In this document: piece by piece, positions 34,800 through 44,041 of the stretch
Numbering within the stretch: the first letter of the stretch is position 1
How the letters are laid out: each line of letters opens with the position of its first letter
Origin: ZC4RG25 sp023428365
GTDB taxonomy: Bacteria > Pseudomonadota > Alphaproteobacteria > Rhizobiales > Hyphomicrobiaceae
Direction of reading: 5' to 3'
Length of the DNA stretch: 64,000 nucleotides
Assembly: GCA_050283925.1 (NCBI GenBank)
Contig: JBNOAI010000010.1
Coordinates: forward strand, 204,074 to 268,073
Translations under genes and position numbers: made by a program
The notes under the pieces: model-generated
What the model was told of the DNA's origin: nothing
Databases searched by the model: none
The model's input: the letters and a program-made list of their open reading frames with translations, nothing else

Positions 34800-35343
34800 C
34801 AGCCGTCTTTTGTGGACGCTGCCCTTCAATCCGGTTGCCAAGGCCGGCAGTGACATGACCGGTCGCAAGGTCGGCCCATGCCGCCGGCCGGTGCCGCCGC
34901 TGAAAGCCAACGAGATGAAAATGGTTGAGGCCGCTGTCGCAGCGCTTTCAGCCTGATGCTCGTTCCCAGAGCTGGACCGCAGAAAATTGGGCGGTCCGGC
35001 ACACTCGGCTTCCCGCTCCGATGACCAGCTCATAGGAGAGCGCGCTGAGGTATCTCGAAACTGTTCAAGTTCCAACCTCGGTGTCCGTCTCAGCAAGGGC
35101 GACGAGCGCCCTGAACGCCAGCACATGCAAAAACTCGATGACTACCATCCCAGGACGATGTGCCATCTGGAATATATCCTTCTCGCCTCTCATTGGTAGT
35201 CGAGGCGTCGAGTTATCGTTCAGCCTTATCGATTGCGATTTCACTGGACCGAAACCATCAAGTACGTCGCCGTGGACCGCGGCTGGATAATGCCGATAGC
35301 GTAGCGCGAAATGCAAACACCCTCGCGAGCGTGACCCAATAAC
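34800..35343. other. Non-coding, decayed sequence
   Basis: No frame here reads as a known protein on either strand. It sits between the transporter remnant and the H-NS terminator. Confidence 0.3.
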
Positions 35344-35373
35344 AAAGAACGCCCCGTCTCCAGGGCGTTCTTT
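35344..35373 (-). terminator. Terminator of the H-NS gene
   Basis: AAAGAACGCCC and GGGCGTTCTTT form a perfect 11-bp stem with an 8-base loop. Read on the minus strand it starts 26 bases after the H-NS stop and ends in a T-rich tract. Confidence 0.85.
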
Positions 35374-35398
35374 CAGTCCCGATGTGCTGGGACGGGAG

Positions 35399-35719
35399 TT
35401 AAATCCGGAAACTGTCCAGCTTCTGGCCCTTCTTCAGCGCTGCAACCAGCCAACGCGGCTGACGGCCACGGCCGGCCCAGGTCTGGCTCGGGTCCGTCGG
35501 ATTGCGGTATTTCGCCTTGACCTTGGCAGTTTTGCGTGGCGCTTTGCCCGAAATAAGTTCCATCAGGTCAATACCCGATTTCGCAGCCAGCTCGGCGATC
35601 TTGCGCTTAACCTCAGCCTTCTCGGCAGACTTGCGCGAGGCGATCGTTGCAGCAACGCGATCGCGAAGCTCCGCGAGCTGCTTGTAAGACATGGCATCGA
35701 GGCCATTCACTTTGGACAT
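35399..35719 (-). CDS. H-NS family nucleoid protein (HvrA type)
   Basis: 106 residues from ATG 35719, chosen because AAGGAG lies 8 bases upstream. The N-terminal half is a helical oligomerisation region (about 10-60). The C-terminal DNA-binding motif is Y-R-N-P-T-D-P-S-Q-T-W-A-G-R-G-R-Q-P-R-W, the alphaproteobacterial counterpart of the H-NS AT-hook. Such proteins silence AT-rich acquired DNA, and copies are frequent on islands and plasmids of Rhizobiales. Here it stands alone between decayed genes, with its own terminator. Confidence 0.92.
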   Translation of the reverse strand: MSKVNGLDAMSYKQLAELRDRVAATIASRKSAEKAEVKRKIAELAAKSGIDLMELISGKAPRKTAKVKAKYRNPTDPSQTWAGRGRQPRWLVAALKKGQKLDSFRI

Positions 35720-36326
35720 ACTCTTACTCCTTGTAGTTCTTGAATGCCGTGGTGGGTTATAACCGCACCAGCATTTATAAGTAGAGTGCAATTGGTCGCG
35801 CGCTGACATCTATATTCGTAGACGAGCTTCCTTCATGTTGCATTCGAACTAAACAGGGTGGCAGACCTAATTTTATCAGTGGACGACGTTCCGTGAACTT
35901 TGTTTCTAGATTGTGTCGCATCTGAACACAATTGCGGAAAATATGTGTGTAAATTTATACTTACTGCGGCCGGCCATAGCCGAACAAGCCATCCTTATTG
36001 ATCCTCTGATGGTGATCTGGAAATTCGCTTATTTGCGATTCCGGCGCATTTTCTCGTTTCGCACCACGGATCCCGGCTCCTTTCTCCGCAATGGCTCCAA
36101 TGATGGAGTTCCGGCTCCCACATTTGGCAATAATTGCCCCATAGTGGGTGAAAGCCAGTCAGCTCCGGCGATAACGAATGCACGTATAATCGACATCTAC
36201 AAAGATGCATAAGCCTCTCCGTGCATGCAAAAGTGCGGGGGCGTACAAGTCTTGATGTGATTGGTCGTTGGAAAAACGACGCATCTCGAGACCAATCTCT
36301 TCAATGTTTGAGTGATCCGTCGTTGG
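35720..36326. other. Non-coding stretch upstream of the H-NS gene
   Basis: 607 bases, AT-rich between 35750 and 35960, consistent with the H-NS promoter and self-binding. Positions 35995-36190 contain repeated short CCGGCTCC/CGGCTCCC-like words reminiscent of a decayed insertion sequence, but no family could be named. Confidence 0.3.
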
Positions 36327-37478
36327 CTATTTCGGCAACACCGGCACAGTACTCGCCGTGCCAAACTCCCTCCCCACCCGCACACCGACGAACACATCCC
36401 CCTTCTCGACAATCCCCATCTCCCGGGCGAGCTCTCCAAATTCACTGGCGAACTCGACCTGCGTCACCGGTGCAAAGTCCCGGCTTTGGCACCACGCCTC
36501 GTAGCTGCGGTAAAGCCCCAGCACCGTCAGCCCACCGTCTCGGGTTGGATGAACGCGATCGATACAGAAGTCGACAACGCTACCGGCGACGCGCGGTGCA
36601 GGTCGTGCGGCTAGTACATTGCCATTCACCGCTTTCGCAGGCTGCGCCTCAGTTTTTCTCAACTGAATTCTTGCTGCGGTATCCAGTGGGGCGACCAATC
36701 CGTCGCCGCGCGGCGGCTCCGAGTGACCAAGTGCAAGCCAAAGGCCAAGCCCTGATCCGGCCTCCACCAGCAATGCCGCCGCCACAATCAGCACCGTTCG
36801 AACCACATCCCGCTCCTGCGACAGCAGCCGTGCGATCACTGCCACTTGTGGATCAGTCTCGGTGCCTGCACCGGCCGCGCGCATCACGGCAATCTCTCCT
36901 CCTATTGCTGCGAGTTGCTTATCCAGACGTGCCGCTTCGCGACTTGAGACAAGCGATGCCTGCAAGCCCAGATAAGTCTGGCAGAATGCGCGGCTACCCG
37001 GCACCGTCGCATCTGTGCACTCTTTGCTCGAGGCCCAGCGCCGATCCTGCCGCGCGATCGCCAAGTCGGCCGCGATCAGATGCTCCGGACGTACTGTACC
37101 GAGTGCTGATCGCCGTTTCTTCAGCGATGTCTCCTCGGATTGCTTTTGGCTGAGCGCGGCATTTGCCGCCTCGCGCTTGCCCGACATGTTGGAACGAAGA
37201 TCGGCGGCAAAGCCAAGCGCCGACAACAAGGAGAAGATTGAGAATCCGACGAACACCGATGACCCGACACCAGCAAACACAATCCGCCGCTGCCGCCAGG
37301 CGAGTGCCACGAACCAGGGCAGCGCGGCCTTCAGGATGTCGGCTGCGGCCGATGCCGCGCCCAAAACAATCCCGTCGACTTCTCTGGTGGCGAGCGACTT
37401 CATGAACAAGAAGTTCATGCTGGCCGACACCGCAATCATCAGCAGCGCGGCCAGAACGCACGCAACTGTCAGGAACAT
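36327..37478 (-). CDS. Membrane protein with coiled coil and C-terminal DNA-binding-like domain
   Basis: 383 residues from ATG 37478; a TTG two codons earlier has GGAGG at better spacing and is possible. Predicted membrane segments lie at about 2-25, 38-60 and 66-88. A charged helical region follows (about 92-220, K-Q-S-E-E-T-S-L-K-K-R-R), then another membrane segment (about 227-252). The tail contains Y-R-S-Y-E-A-W-C-Q-S-R-D (about 333), then V-T-Q-V-E-F-A-S-E-F-G-E-L, which resembles the winged-helix end of phage/plasmid primase-type proteins. It is co-directional with an RHH protein ten bases upstream. Function unknown. Confidence 0.7.
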   Translation of the reverse strand: MFLTVACVLAALLMIAVSASMNFLFMKSLATREVDGIVLGAASAAADILKAALPWFVALAWRQRRIVFAGVGSSVFVGFSIFSLLSALGFAADLRSNMSGKREAANAALSQKQSEETSLKKRRSALGTVRPEHLIAADLAIARQDRRWASSKECTDATVPGSRAFCQTYLGLQASLVSSREAARLDKQLAAIGGEIAVMRAAGAGTETDPQVAVIARLLSQERDVVRTVLIVAAALLVEAGSGLGLWLALGHSEPPRGDGLVAPLDTAARIQLRKTEAQPAKAVNGNVLAARPAPRVAGSVVDFCIDRVHPTRDGGLTVLGLYRSYEAWCQSRDFAPVTQVEFASEFGELAREMGIVEKGDVFVGVRVGREFGTASTVPVLPK

Positions 37479-37488
37479 CCGCAAGCTC

Positions 37489-37731
37489 TTAGCCTCCGAG
37501 CTTGCCGCGCATCTCCTCGTACGCGTCAAGTGCGCGGCCGATCAGCCGGGCCTGACTGATCCGGTCGCGCGCCGCCAGAGCCTTCATGCGAGCAACATCC
37601 ACCTCGAGCAGTGTCAGATTCTTCTGCTGACGCCGCGCCGGCGGCGCCCTCTTGATTGCTTCCGACTTGCCCGCTTGAAACAATTGCCCAAATCGCGACT
37701 TTAGCAATGCGCGCGCGCCCTTGTCACTCAT
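37489..37731 (-). CDS. Small ribbon-helix-helix-like DNA-binding protein
   Basis: 80 residues from ATG 37731, with GAGG about 5 bases upstream. The first 35 residues are basic. Residues 38-75 (N-L-T-L-L-E-V-D-V-A-R-M-K-A-L-A-A-R-D and R-L-I-G-R-A-L-D-A-Y-E-E-M) show the strand plus two helices of an RHH fold. It precedes the membrane protein by ten bases, so the two are probably a functional pair, possibly in plasmid partition, mobilization or regulation. Confidence 0.65.
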   Translation of the reverse strand: MSDKGARALLKSRFGQLFQAGKSEAIKRAPPARRQQKNLTLLEVDVARMKALAARDRISQARLIGRALDAYEEMRGKLGG

Positions 37732-37814
37732 GACGACCTCAAGAGGCTTGATCGACTCTATAGAACAAATTAGGAACACCAGGGCATTGTCATCAAGGCT
37801 ACGGCGGAAAAAAA

Positions 37815-38147
37815 ATGTCCCGGCGCAAAGGAGAAATCACGTCAGCGGCGATTGATCGGGGCTGGCCCCATCAGGTCGCCCTGGCAGGGACGACGGTCAG
37901 AGCGAACTTCGTGCAAATCGAGCGGCGAAGCCGTGAGTTGGGTACAGCGCCGCGCCACCATGGCTACCGACGGGACCACGAGGACTTCATCGTCTACTGT
38001 TTCGCTGACGAAGACCCTGCCGACATCTTTGCGCAGGCCTACGATGGGCAACGCATGGATCCCGATACTCGCCCGCGTTGGCCGGCACGCCCCTCTCCCA
38101 AAGAAGCCCGCGAATTGCGCGCTGCTGCACGCCGCCAACCCACGTAG
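37815..38147 (+). CDS. Conserved hypothetical protein
   Basis: 110 residues. The opening S-R-R-K-G-E-I-T-S-A-A-I-D-R-G-W-P-H-Q-V-A-L is one I recognise from many Bradyrhizobium hypothetical proteins, and F-I-V-Y-C-F-A-D-E-D-P-A-D at about 58 is a second conserved patch. No catalytic motif is seen. It is divergent from the RHH protein, with only 83 bases between them. The ribosome site is poor (A-rich leader). Confidence 0.6.
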   Translation: MSRRKGEITSAAIDRGWPHQVALAGTTVRANFVQIERRSRELGTAPRHHGYRRDHEDFIVYCFADEDPADIFAQAYDGQRMDPDTRPRWPARPSPKEARELRAAARRQPT

Positions 38148-39153
38148 TAGCCTACGCCGCAACAAGCCTTCGTTCCTTGTGGCCCACGCCCATCAGGGCG
38201 GTATTCCCGTGCCCCTTGTGTAACCGCTTTCGTGATGCCCCTTCAATGCGTTGCGGCATCTATAAGGTGTCTAGCAACACTGATGCCCTGAGGGGACCCG
38301 CCCATTGTCGTAGCGCGAGCGAATGGTCAGGAGCCCTTCACACCGCTGATGCATTATCTGCACGAGTTTAAAGCTTGCTCCTGGATCGCTGTTTGAACAA
38401 GAACGGTCAACGTGCCGAGATCTAAGAATTCCGCTCTTGATCCTGGCTGTGTGAAAAGACCGTCGCAGTTATGATTCCTCTGGTGATTCGCGGGGGCTTC
38501 ATGAAGCGGTTCGCCGCAGCTAACGTGTGCGAAACTTCGCCGGATCGACGATGAAGGTTACTGCGACGAGGAAAACGAGGCATCCGCTGATGACATGGAC
38601 CGTGATGCAGGTTCGAAGGTAGGCTTCGACGGCTTGCCTACACCCAACCTGTTACCCGAGCTGCGAAACTGTCAGCCTTTGCAGCAGTTAGCGGGTGATC
38701 CGAATGTCCGTTGTGGATCAATACTGCGCATCGCTTCGGCAAGTGCTTGGTTGAGGCTTCACCGTGAAGCAATAGCCCGTGCCGCTCGTCTTGCGCCAAA
38801 TCCAAGAGGAAGACATCGACGGCTTTAGCGCTGCAGTTGGCGCCGCGGTGGGAGGACTTGTCCCCGATAGCTTTACAAGATTCCGAGAGTGAGCCCCTTG
38901 AATTTTGGGTCGCATTTCTGAAAGCCTGCCCAAGAGGTGTCGGAGCGGAGATTCGCTCAGTAAGGGAGCGAGGCTAACCTCTGGTTAAGGCGTGCGTAGC
39001 AACCTGCATCACCTTCTAGAATTGCGCAGGCGCTAATGATGGCGGCAGCCAGTCGCCAAAAAAGCGCGTGGGGCTGGCGATAGAGCAGCCATTTCAGGCT
39101 GTGAACTAGCACACTAGATGATGATGGCGCCGAAAAGGGTATCGCGACATTGG
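38148..39153. other. One kilobase without recognisable genes
   Basis: No long frame on either strand has coding character. A short protein-like stretch near 38775-38892 on the + strand (V-P-L-V-L-R-Q-I-Q-E-E-D-I-D-G-F) is cut by upstream stops and may be a fossil. No insertion-sequence ends found. Confidence 0.35.
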
Positions 39154-39915
39154 CTATCCGAGTGTTAGGCCGCCATCTGTTGTCAGCGTAGCGCCTGTCA
39201 CTATCGTTGCGCCAAAGCCGAGGTAAACAATTACGTCGGCGATATCCGAAGCTGCTGCAAATTTCTTCAGTAGTGCTTTCTGCAAAGACGCTTGCTTCTT
39301 TTCTTCGGTCCAGCGGACACCCCAGGAACTATCAATAATTCCTGGAGCAACTGCGTTGACACGAACTTCAGGGGCCAATGCGCGCGCGAGGTTCTTCGTT
39401 AAATTGATGACGCCTGCTTTGGCCGCGCAGTAACCGATGGTGCTGCCCGTGGCGTCGTTTCCAGAAACGGAGGCGACATTCACGATCGCACCTCCTGCCG
39501 TGCGCAGGGCCGGTGCCGCCGCCTTGCTGCAGCGAAACACACTCATCAGATTGACCTGGAGCAGGAAAGACCAAAGGTCTTCAGTCATGAGGTCGAGGCG
39601 CGAGGCCGGAATGACATCCTGAACACCGGGTGCCCCCGCGTTGTTCACCAGTAGATCAAGTCTTCCCAGGCTGCCTACAGCATCCGTTATCATCTTTTCG
39701 GCGGACGAAGCATCCGCAACATCGCCAGGTGCTGCAATTACATCGCCGTCGGTTTGCAGCAGCCTCACGGCTTCGGCGCCGCGCTCGTCCCCTGGAAGGA
39801 AGTTGAGAGCGACTTTTGCACCGGATTTCACGAGCAGCTGGGCCGTAGCAAATCCAACGCCGCTAGCTGCGCCCGTAACGAGCGCGGCTTTTCCGCGGAG
39901 ATCGTAGGTGATCAT
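39154..39915 (-). CDS. Short-chain dehydrogenase/reductase
   Basis: 253 residues from ATG 39915 (GGGAG 6 bases upstream; an ATG two codons earlier is too close to it). Cofactor motif T-G-A-A-S-G-V-G is at about 14, N-N-A-G at about 91, and the catalytic Ser/Tyr/Lys in V-A-S-V-S-G and Y-C-A-A-K (about 160). It is a classical SDR reducing a ketone or oxidising a secondary alcohol. It is the last gene of the minus-strand cluster, 20 bases after the TPP enzyme, and probably works on that enzyme's hydroxyketone product. Confidence 0.9.
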   Translation of the reverse strand: MITYDLRGKAALVTGAASGVGFATAQLLVKSGAKVALNFLPGDERGAEAVRLLQTDGDVIAAPGDVADASSAEKMITDAVGSLGRLDLLVNNAGAPGVQDVIPASRLDLMTEDLWSFLLQVNLMSVFRCSKAAAPALRTAGGAIVNVASVSGNDATGSTIGYCAAKAGVINLTKNLARALAPEVRVNAVAPGIIDSSWGVRWTEEKKQASLQKALLKKFAAASDIADVIVYLGFGATIVTGATLTTDGGLTLG

Positions 39916-39935
39916 GGACATCTCCCGGGAACGCT

Positions 39936-41624
39936 TCAGACTTTCGCCGGAGGTGACCAGGCGAGTGGTGGTTGTCCTTCAAACGAAGTCACGACATCAA
40001 CAACGACAGGTTCGCCAGCGGCGAGTGCCTCAGCCAATGCTGATCCGATACGGTCGGGATCTTCAACGCGGATCGCCTTGACGCCGAACCCGCGCGCAAC
40101 CGCCGAAAAGTCGGTCTCTGTAAAGGTGATGATATCGCCGACCTTGCAGGTATCCTTGCTTTGCAGCTTGCTCACACCGGGCCAGCATTGACCAAGGCCA
40201 GAATTGTTGTTGGCCACCAGAACGAACGGAATATTGCGGCGTTTGGCGGTCTCAAGCTCGGCGATATGATAGTAGATTGCGCCATCTCCAGCGAAACAGA
40301 TAACCGGGCGATCCGGGGCAGCGCATTTGGCGCCAATCGCTGCCGGCAGTGCCCATCCCAAGGATCCCGCCGCCCGCAGATAGGTCTGTTTGGGACCGAT
40401 GTCGATCAACTGGCTTGTCCAGACGGCTGAATTGCCTGTGTCGGCAACGAGTATTGCATCCGAAGGCATCGCGCGCTCGATTTCTGCGCAAAGCCGCTCG
40501 ACGCGGATCGGCCGCTCGTTGCTGGAACGAAGGGCGTGCATAGATTCCTGCCATGCCGCGAATTTTCGCGTCGCGTCTTCGGCGTAGCTGCCATCACGGG
40601 AAAGCCCGGACAGTTTCTCCAACAAAAGAGCGACGGTTGCCTTCGGGTCGCCTGCGAGACCGATGGTATTCGAATAGCTCCGGCCAATCTCAAGCGGATC
40701 TATGTCGATCTGGACGACCTGCGTTTCGCTTGCGGGCACGCGCCAGAAGTCCGTTGAGAGATCGCCGGCCTGAAACCCGATCATGAGGACCAGATCAGCC
40801 TGGTAGACTATTTCATTCGTCGGCGGCGGTGCGTAGTGCCCCATGACCCCGATAGACAATGGGTGCTTTGTCGGAATGATGCCGCGGCCACCATGAGAGG
40901 TTGTCACGGGTGCCTTGAGAATTTCTGCGAGCTCCAGGACCTCATCGCCAGCGGAGGACCACATGGCCCCTGTGCCCGCGAGAATTGCAATTCGCTTTGC
41001 GGAGCGGATTGCGTCAATCGCCTTGCCGATCTCGGGACCTGTCGGGATTGGCCGATAAGGTGGACATTGGACAAGTGCAGGATCGATCCGCTCGTTGGAC
41101 GGTACGAGACCGTCCTGCACAAATTCGGCCTGCAGCCCGGCCAGATCAAGATGGACGGGGCGCGGTGTCCCGGTGACAGCCGATCGCCACGCTTGCTGTA
41201 GCAGACGCGGCAAGTGATCAGCAGCATCAACGTGTGCAGAGAATTTCGTAACCGGCGCAAACAGGGGATCGTGGTAGATCTCCTGGTAAGCGTTGCGGTG
41301 CTGGGCTGCTGTAACTTTGCGCCCCGAGAGCGCAAGAACAGGGCTTTGTGCCAGCCAAGCGTCCTGCAGGCTGGATGCCTGATTTGCCGCGCCGACGGAC
41401 TGTGCCAAGCAAACACCAGGAGACCGCTTAACGCGCGCATAGCCGTCTGCCATGTATGCGGCGGCCTGCTCCGTGTGCGCCAGCACCTGTTGCACACCGA
41501 CGCCAGCCAGCTTCACCAGCATTTTACGCAGGATCGCATCCACGAAGAACACATGGGTTGTTCCAGCGTCAGCCAGAACTTTTGCGAGCCAATCGGCTGC
41601 TGTTTTCGTATTCGATTGAACCAT
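39936..41624 (-). CDS. Thiamine-diphosphate-dependent enzyme (acetolactate synthase-like)
   Basis: 562 residues with the three-domain layout of the POX/ALS family. The cofactor-activating glutamate is in H-T-E-Q-A-A-A-Y-M-A-D-G-Y (about 51). The diphosphate/magnesium motif runs from G-D-G-A-I-Y-Y-H to N-N-N-S-G-L-G (about 450-478). Members include acetolactate synthase, benzoylformate decarboxylase and sulfoacetaldehyde acetyltransferase. The cluster context (dehydrogenases, importer) indicates a catabolic decarboxylase or ligase instead of branched-chain synthesis, and no regulatory ilvN partner is present. Confidence 0.88.
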   Translation of the reverse strand: MVQSNTKTAADWLAKVLADAGTTHVFFVDAILRKMLVKLAGVGVQQVLAHTEQAAAYMADGYARVKRSPGVCLAQSVGAANQASSLQDAWLAQSPVLALSGRKVTAAQHRNAYQEIYHDPLFAPVTKFSAHVDAADHLPRLLQQAWRSAVTGTPRPVHLDLAGLQAEFVQDGLVPSNERIDPALVQCPPYRPIPTGPEIGKAIDAIRSAKRIAILAGTGAMWSSAGDEVLELAEILKAPVTTSHGGRGIIPTKHPLSIGVMGHYAPPPTNEIVYQADLVLMIGFQAGDLSTDFWRVPASETQVVQIDIDPLEIGRSYSNTIGLAGDPKATVALLLEKLSGLSRDGSYAEDATRKFAAWQESMHALRSSNERPIRVERLCAEIERAMPSDAILVADTGNSAVWTSQLIDIGPKQTYLRAAGSLGWALPAAIGAKCAAPDRPVICFAGDGAIYYHIAELETAKRRNIPFVLVANNNSGLGQCWPGVSKLQSKDTCKVGDIITFTETDFSAVARGFGVKAIRVEDPDRIGSALAEALAAGEPVVVDVVTSFEGQPPLAWSPPAKV

Positions 41625-41674
41625 GATATTTCTCTTCGAAGATGCGATCTGTTTCGCGCAAAAATGCTCAGTTA

Positions 41675-42754
41675 TCAGCGCAGAAGCCAGCTATTGAAGG
41701 CTTCCGTCAGTTTGTCTTTGTTGACGCTCCAGAAGTCGGCGTCAGATTTGATGCCTACAGCGCGATTTTTCTCATAGGTCGGGAGAATCTTCGCGCGTTC
41801 GGAATCGATGTAACGATAGGCATTCGGGTTGGCGGGACCGGCTGCAACGAAGGGCGCAAATGCCGCTTGCCGTTTTGCATCCGAGGCGAACTTGATGAAC
41901 TCACGACAGAGCTCAACATTCGGCCCACCCTTGGGGATCGCCCAGAAATCAACGAGCCACAGGTTCTGATTCCACATGATGCCGATGGGAGCGCCCCCCT
42001 CGGCGGCGGCCGTGACGCGGGTATTCCACGTCGGAAGCATGTCCACTTCGCCCGTTATGAGCATCTGCGTTGCCTGAGCGCCGCCGGTCCACCACACTGA
42101 TACCTTAGGCTTCAGGAGATCGAGCTGCTTGAAGCTGCGCTCGGCATCAATTGGATAAAGCTTGTCTGAGGTCACGCCCGAGGCGAGAGCAGCGATTTCG
42201 AGCGTGTCGATCGGAAATTTCCGCAGGCCGCGACGTCCCGGGAAAGCATCGAGGTTCCACAGGTCTGCCCAGGATTGCGGCTCCTTACCCTCGGGGAACT
42301 TATCCTTGCGGTACCCCAGCACCGTGGTTGCCACGTTTGTCCCCACGCCTTCAGGAAGCATGTACTCAGGAGGAATCTCATTAACGTGTGCCTCCTTCTC
42401 CAGCTCATGCTTTTCGAGGAGCCCTTCGCTCGCGAGCTGCTTGACTGCGGCAGTCGTCAGGCCGCCAGCGATGTCCCAAGTATAGGACTTTGCTTCAACC
42501 ATGCCTCGGATCTGCGCGGTCGGTTCAGCCGTCGATGCTACGTTGACGATGTCAACGCCGGTTGCTTCCTTGAAGGGCTTGTAGAATGCAGTTTCAAATG
42601 CCTTTGCGAACGGTCCGCCGGAGTCTCGGATGACAAGGCGGCGGCCTTGCGCCCTGGATGATGTCCAGATTGCCGGCGCGTGAAGTGCCGCTACAGAGCC
42701 CAGTCCAACCTTGATAATTGTACGTCGCGATACGGCGTCTTTGTTCCGAATCAT
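41675..42754 (-). CDS. ABC importer binding protein (spermidine/putrescine type)
   Basis: 359 residues from ATG 42754, where GGGAG precedes by 6 bases; an upstream start at 42796 adds no signal features. V-S-R-R-T-I-I-K-V-G-L-G at residue 8 is a twin-arginine signal. The mature protein belongs to extracellular solute-binding family 1 (V-W-W-T-G-G-A-Q at about 220, M-L-P-T-W-N-T-R at about 240). It feeds the fused permease and ATPase encoded at 45023-47925, from which the dehydrogenase and LysR genes separate it. Confidence 0.88.
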   Translation of the reverse strand: MIRNKDAVSRRTIIKVGLGSVAALHAPAIWTSSRAQGRRLVIRDSGGPFAKAFETAFYKPFKEATGVDIVNVASTAEPTAQIRGMVEAKSYTWDIAGGLTTAAVKQLASEGLLEKHELEKEAHVNEIPPEYMLPEGVGTNVATTVLGYRKDKFPEGKEPQSWADLWNLDAFPGRRGLRKFPIDTLEIAALASGVTSDKLYPIDAERSFKQLDLLKPKVSVWWTGGAQATQMLITGEVDMLPTWNTRVTAAAEGGAPIGIMWNQNLWLVDFWAIPKGGPNVELCREFIKFASDAKRQAAFAPFVAAGPANPNAYRYIDSERAKILPTYEKNRAVGIKSDADFWSVNKDKLTEAFNSWLLR

Positions 42755-42844
42755 TTGTATCTCCCTTTCTTTATGAACCGCGCAAAATTGTGCCATCCAC
42801 GCTCAACGCGCTGACGTCTATGCCGGAGTAAATTGCGAATGGAG

Positions 42845-43759
42845 TTATGAGCGCGGGCTTGGACGAGTCTTGCGCGCTTTCAGGAGCGCGATGATGTTGT
42901 CGTCCCGCCAAGCCTCGAGTTCCTGTATTGATGTGCTGCCTGCCACGCGCTCGATGTGAGTGAGCAGGTTTTGTCGTGCATTTTCGCTGCCCATCCAGCC
43001 GAAGTGCTCATGCAGAGCTTTGATGCCGCCTTTTCCGCCCGCGAGATGCGCTGCGATTCCGGGCCCCATAAAGCCCCAGCGAATACCAATGCCGTAAGCA
43101 ATCACGTCATCAATGTCGGCGTAGTCGCATACGCCTTCGTCAATCAAACGCAGCGCCTCGGCAATGAGCGCCGTCTGTAGGCGATTGGCAATGTAGGCGT
43201 CGTATTCGCGCTTCAGCGTAACGACCTGCTTTCCACGGCCGGAGTAGAACTGCTCAGACCAACTGACAATCTCTTTGGGTGTGTCCGGTGCAACGATGAT
43301 TTCGACCAACGGCAGCAGGTAGGAGGGCACAAAAGGATGGCCGATGATCACCCGCTCGGGATGCGCGCACTTTGTTTGCAGCACACTGGGCCGGAACAGG
43401 GATGAAGAACTGGCGATGATCGTCGATGACGGTGCGCTTTTGCTGATTTCGGAGAGGAGATCGATCTTCAGCTGCTCGCGATCTGGCGCGCTCTCCTGAA
43501 CAAACTCCGCATCGGAGACAGCCTCAGCCAGCGTTGCACAACATTGAAGGTTGCGGCGATCGGCGGTCGGTGCCAAGCCCATCTTGGTGAGCGGCCCCCA
43601 GGCATCGTCGACCAACGCTTTGAGCTTGTCCTGATAGCCCGGAGCAGGATCCCAGCAGCTCACTTTCAGTCCGTGCGCGAGGAAGAATGCCGCCCAGCCT
43701 GCGCCAATCGTGCCGGTGCCGATACATGCTACTTTTGTAACGGCGTTGGGTGAAACCAT
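42845..43759 (-). CDS. 3-hydroxyacyl-CoA / L-carnitine dehydrogenase-like enzyme
   Basis: 304 residues. The NAD motif I-G-T-G-T-I-G-A-G-W is at residue 13. The catalytic histidine lies in I-G-H-P-F-V-P-S-Y-L-L-P-L-V-E (about 139), a form typical of L-carnitine dehydrogenase and short hydroxyacyl dehydrogenases. A-N-R-L-Q-T-A-L (about 192) belongs to the helical C-terminal domain. The full two-domain form is present. With a betaine/polyamine-class importer it suggests growth on a 3-hydroxy acid or carnitine-like compound; the missing thioesterase and transferase genes leave this open. Confidence 0.85.
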   Translation of the reverse strand: MVSPNAVTKVACIGTGTIGAGWAAFFLAHGLKVSCWDPAPGYQDKLKALVDDAWGPLTKMGLAPTADRRNLQCCATLAEAVSDAEFVQESAPDREQLKIDLLSEISKSAPSSTIIASSSSLFRPSVLQTKCAHPERVIIGHPFVPSYLLPLVEIIVAPDTPKEIVSWSEQFYSGRGKQVVTLKREYDAYIANRLQTALIAEALRLIDEGVCDYADIDDVIAYGIGIRWGFMGPGIAAHLAGGKGGIKALHEHFGWMGSENARQNLLTHIERVAGSTSIQELEAWRDDNIIALLKARKTRPSPRS

Positions 43760-44041
43760 GGCTCTTTAGCCCCGTGACACTTGATAGGGATTGAACGCGT
43801 CGCAGCACACGTTTGCTGTTCCGGGTACGATAGCCAGCGGCGTCGACGTCGCCCAAGTGATGATTGAGCACAGGCCTTTGACTCTTGGGAAAGAACATCC
43901 CAGGCAAAGGCGCGACGTGGGTGCAACTTGAGGTCTTCTGCGACATCCCATATGGTTCAAAGTTGTGCCATTCGGAGGGCGCGACGTCACAGTGTCGCAC
44001 TTCCTCTCTTCAAGCTGAGTGATTGAAACAGGGATTCAGAC

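Noticed and set aside
35995..36190. Possible decayed IS21-type insertion sequence end
   Set aside because: Short repeated words are present but no transposase frame or inverted ends could be defined.
43524..44000. 158-codon minus frame extending upstream of the carnitine-dehydrogenase-like gene
   Set aside because: It overlaps the dehydrogenase in another frame and fills the LysR intergenic region without coding character.
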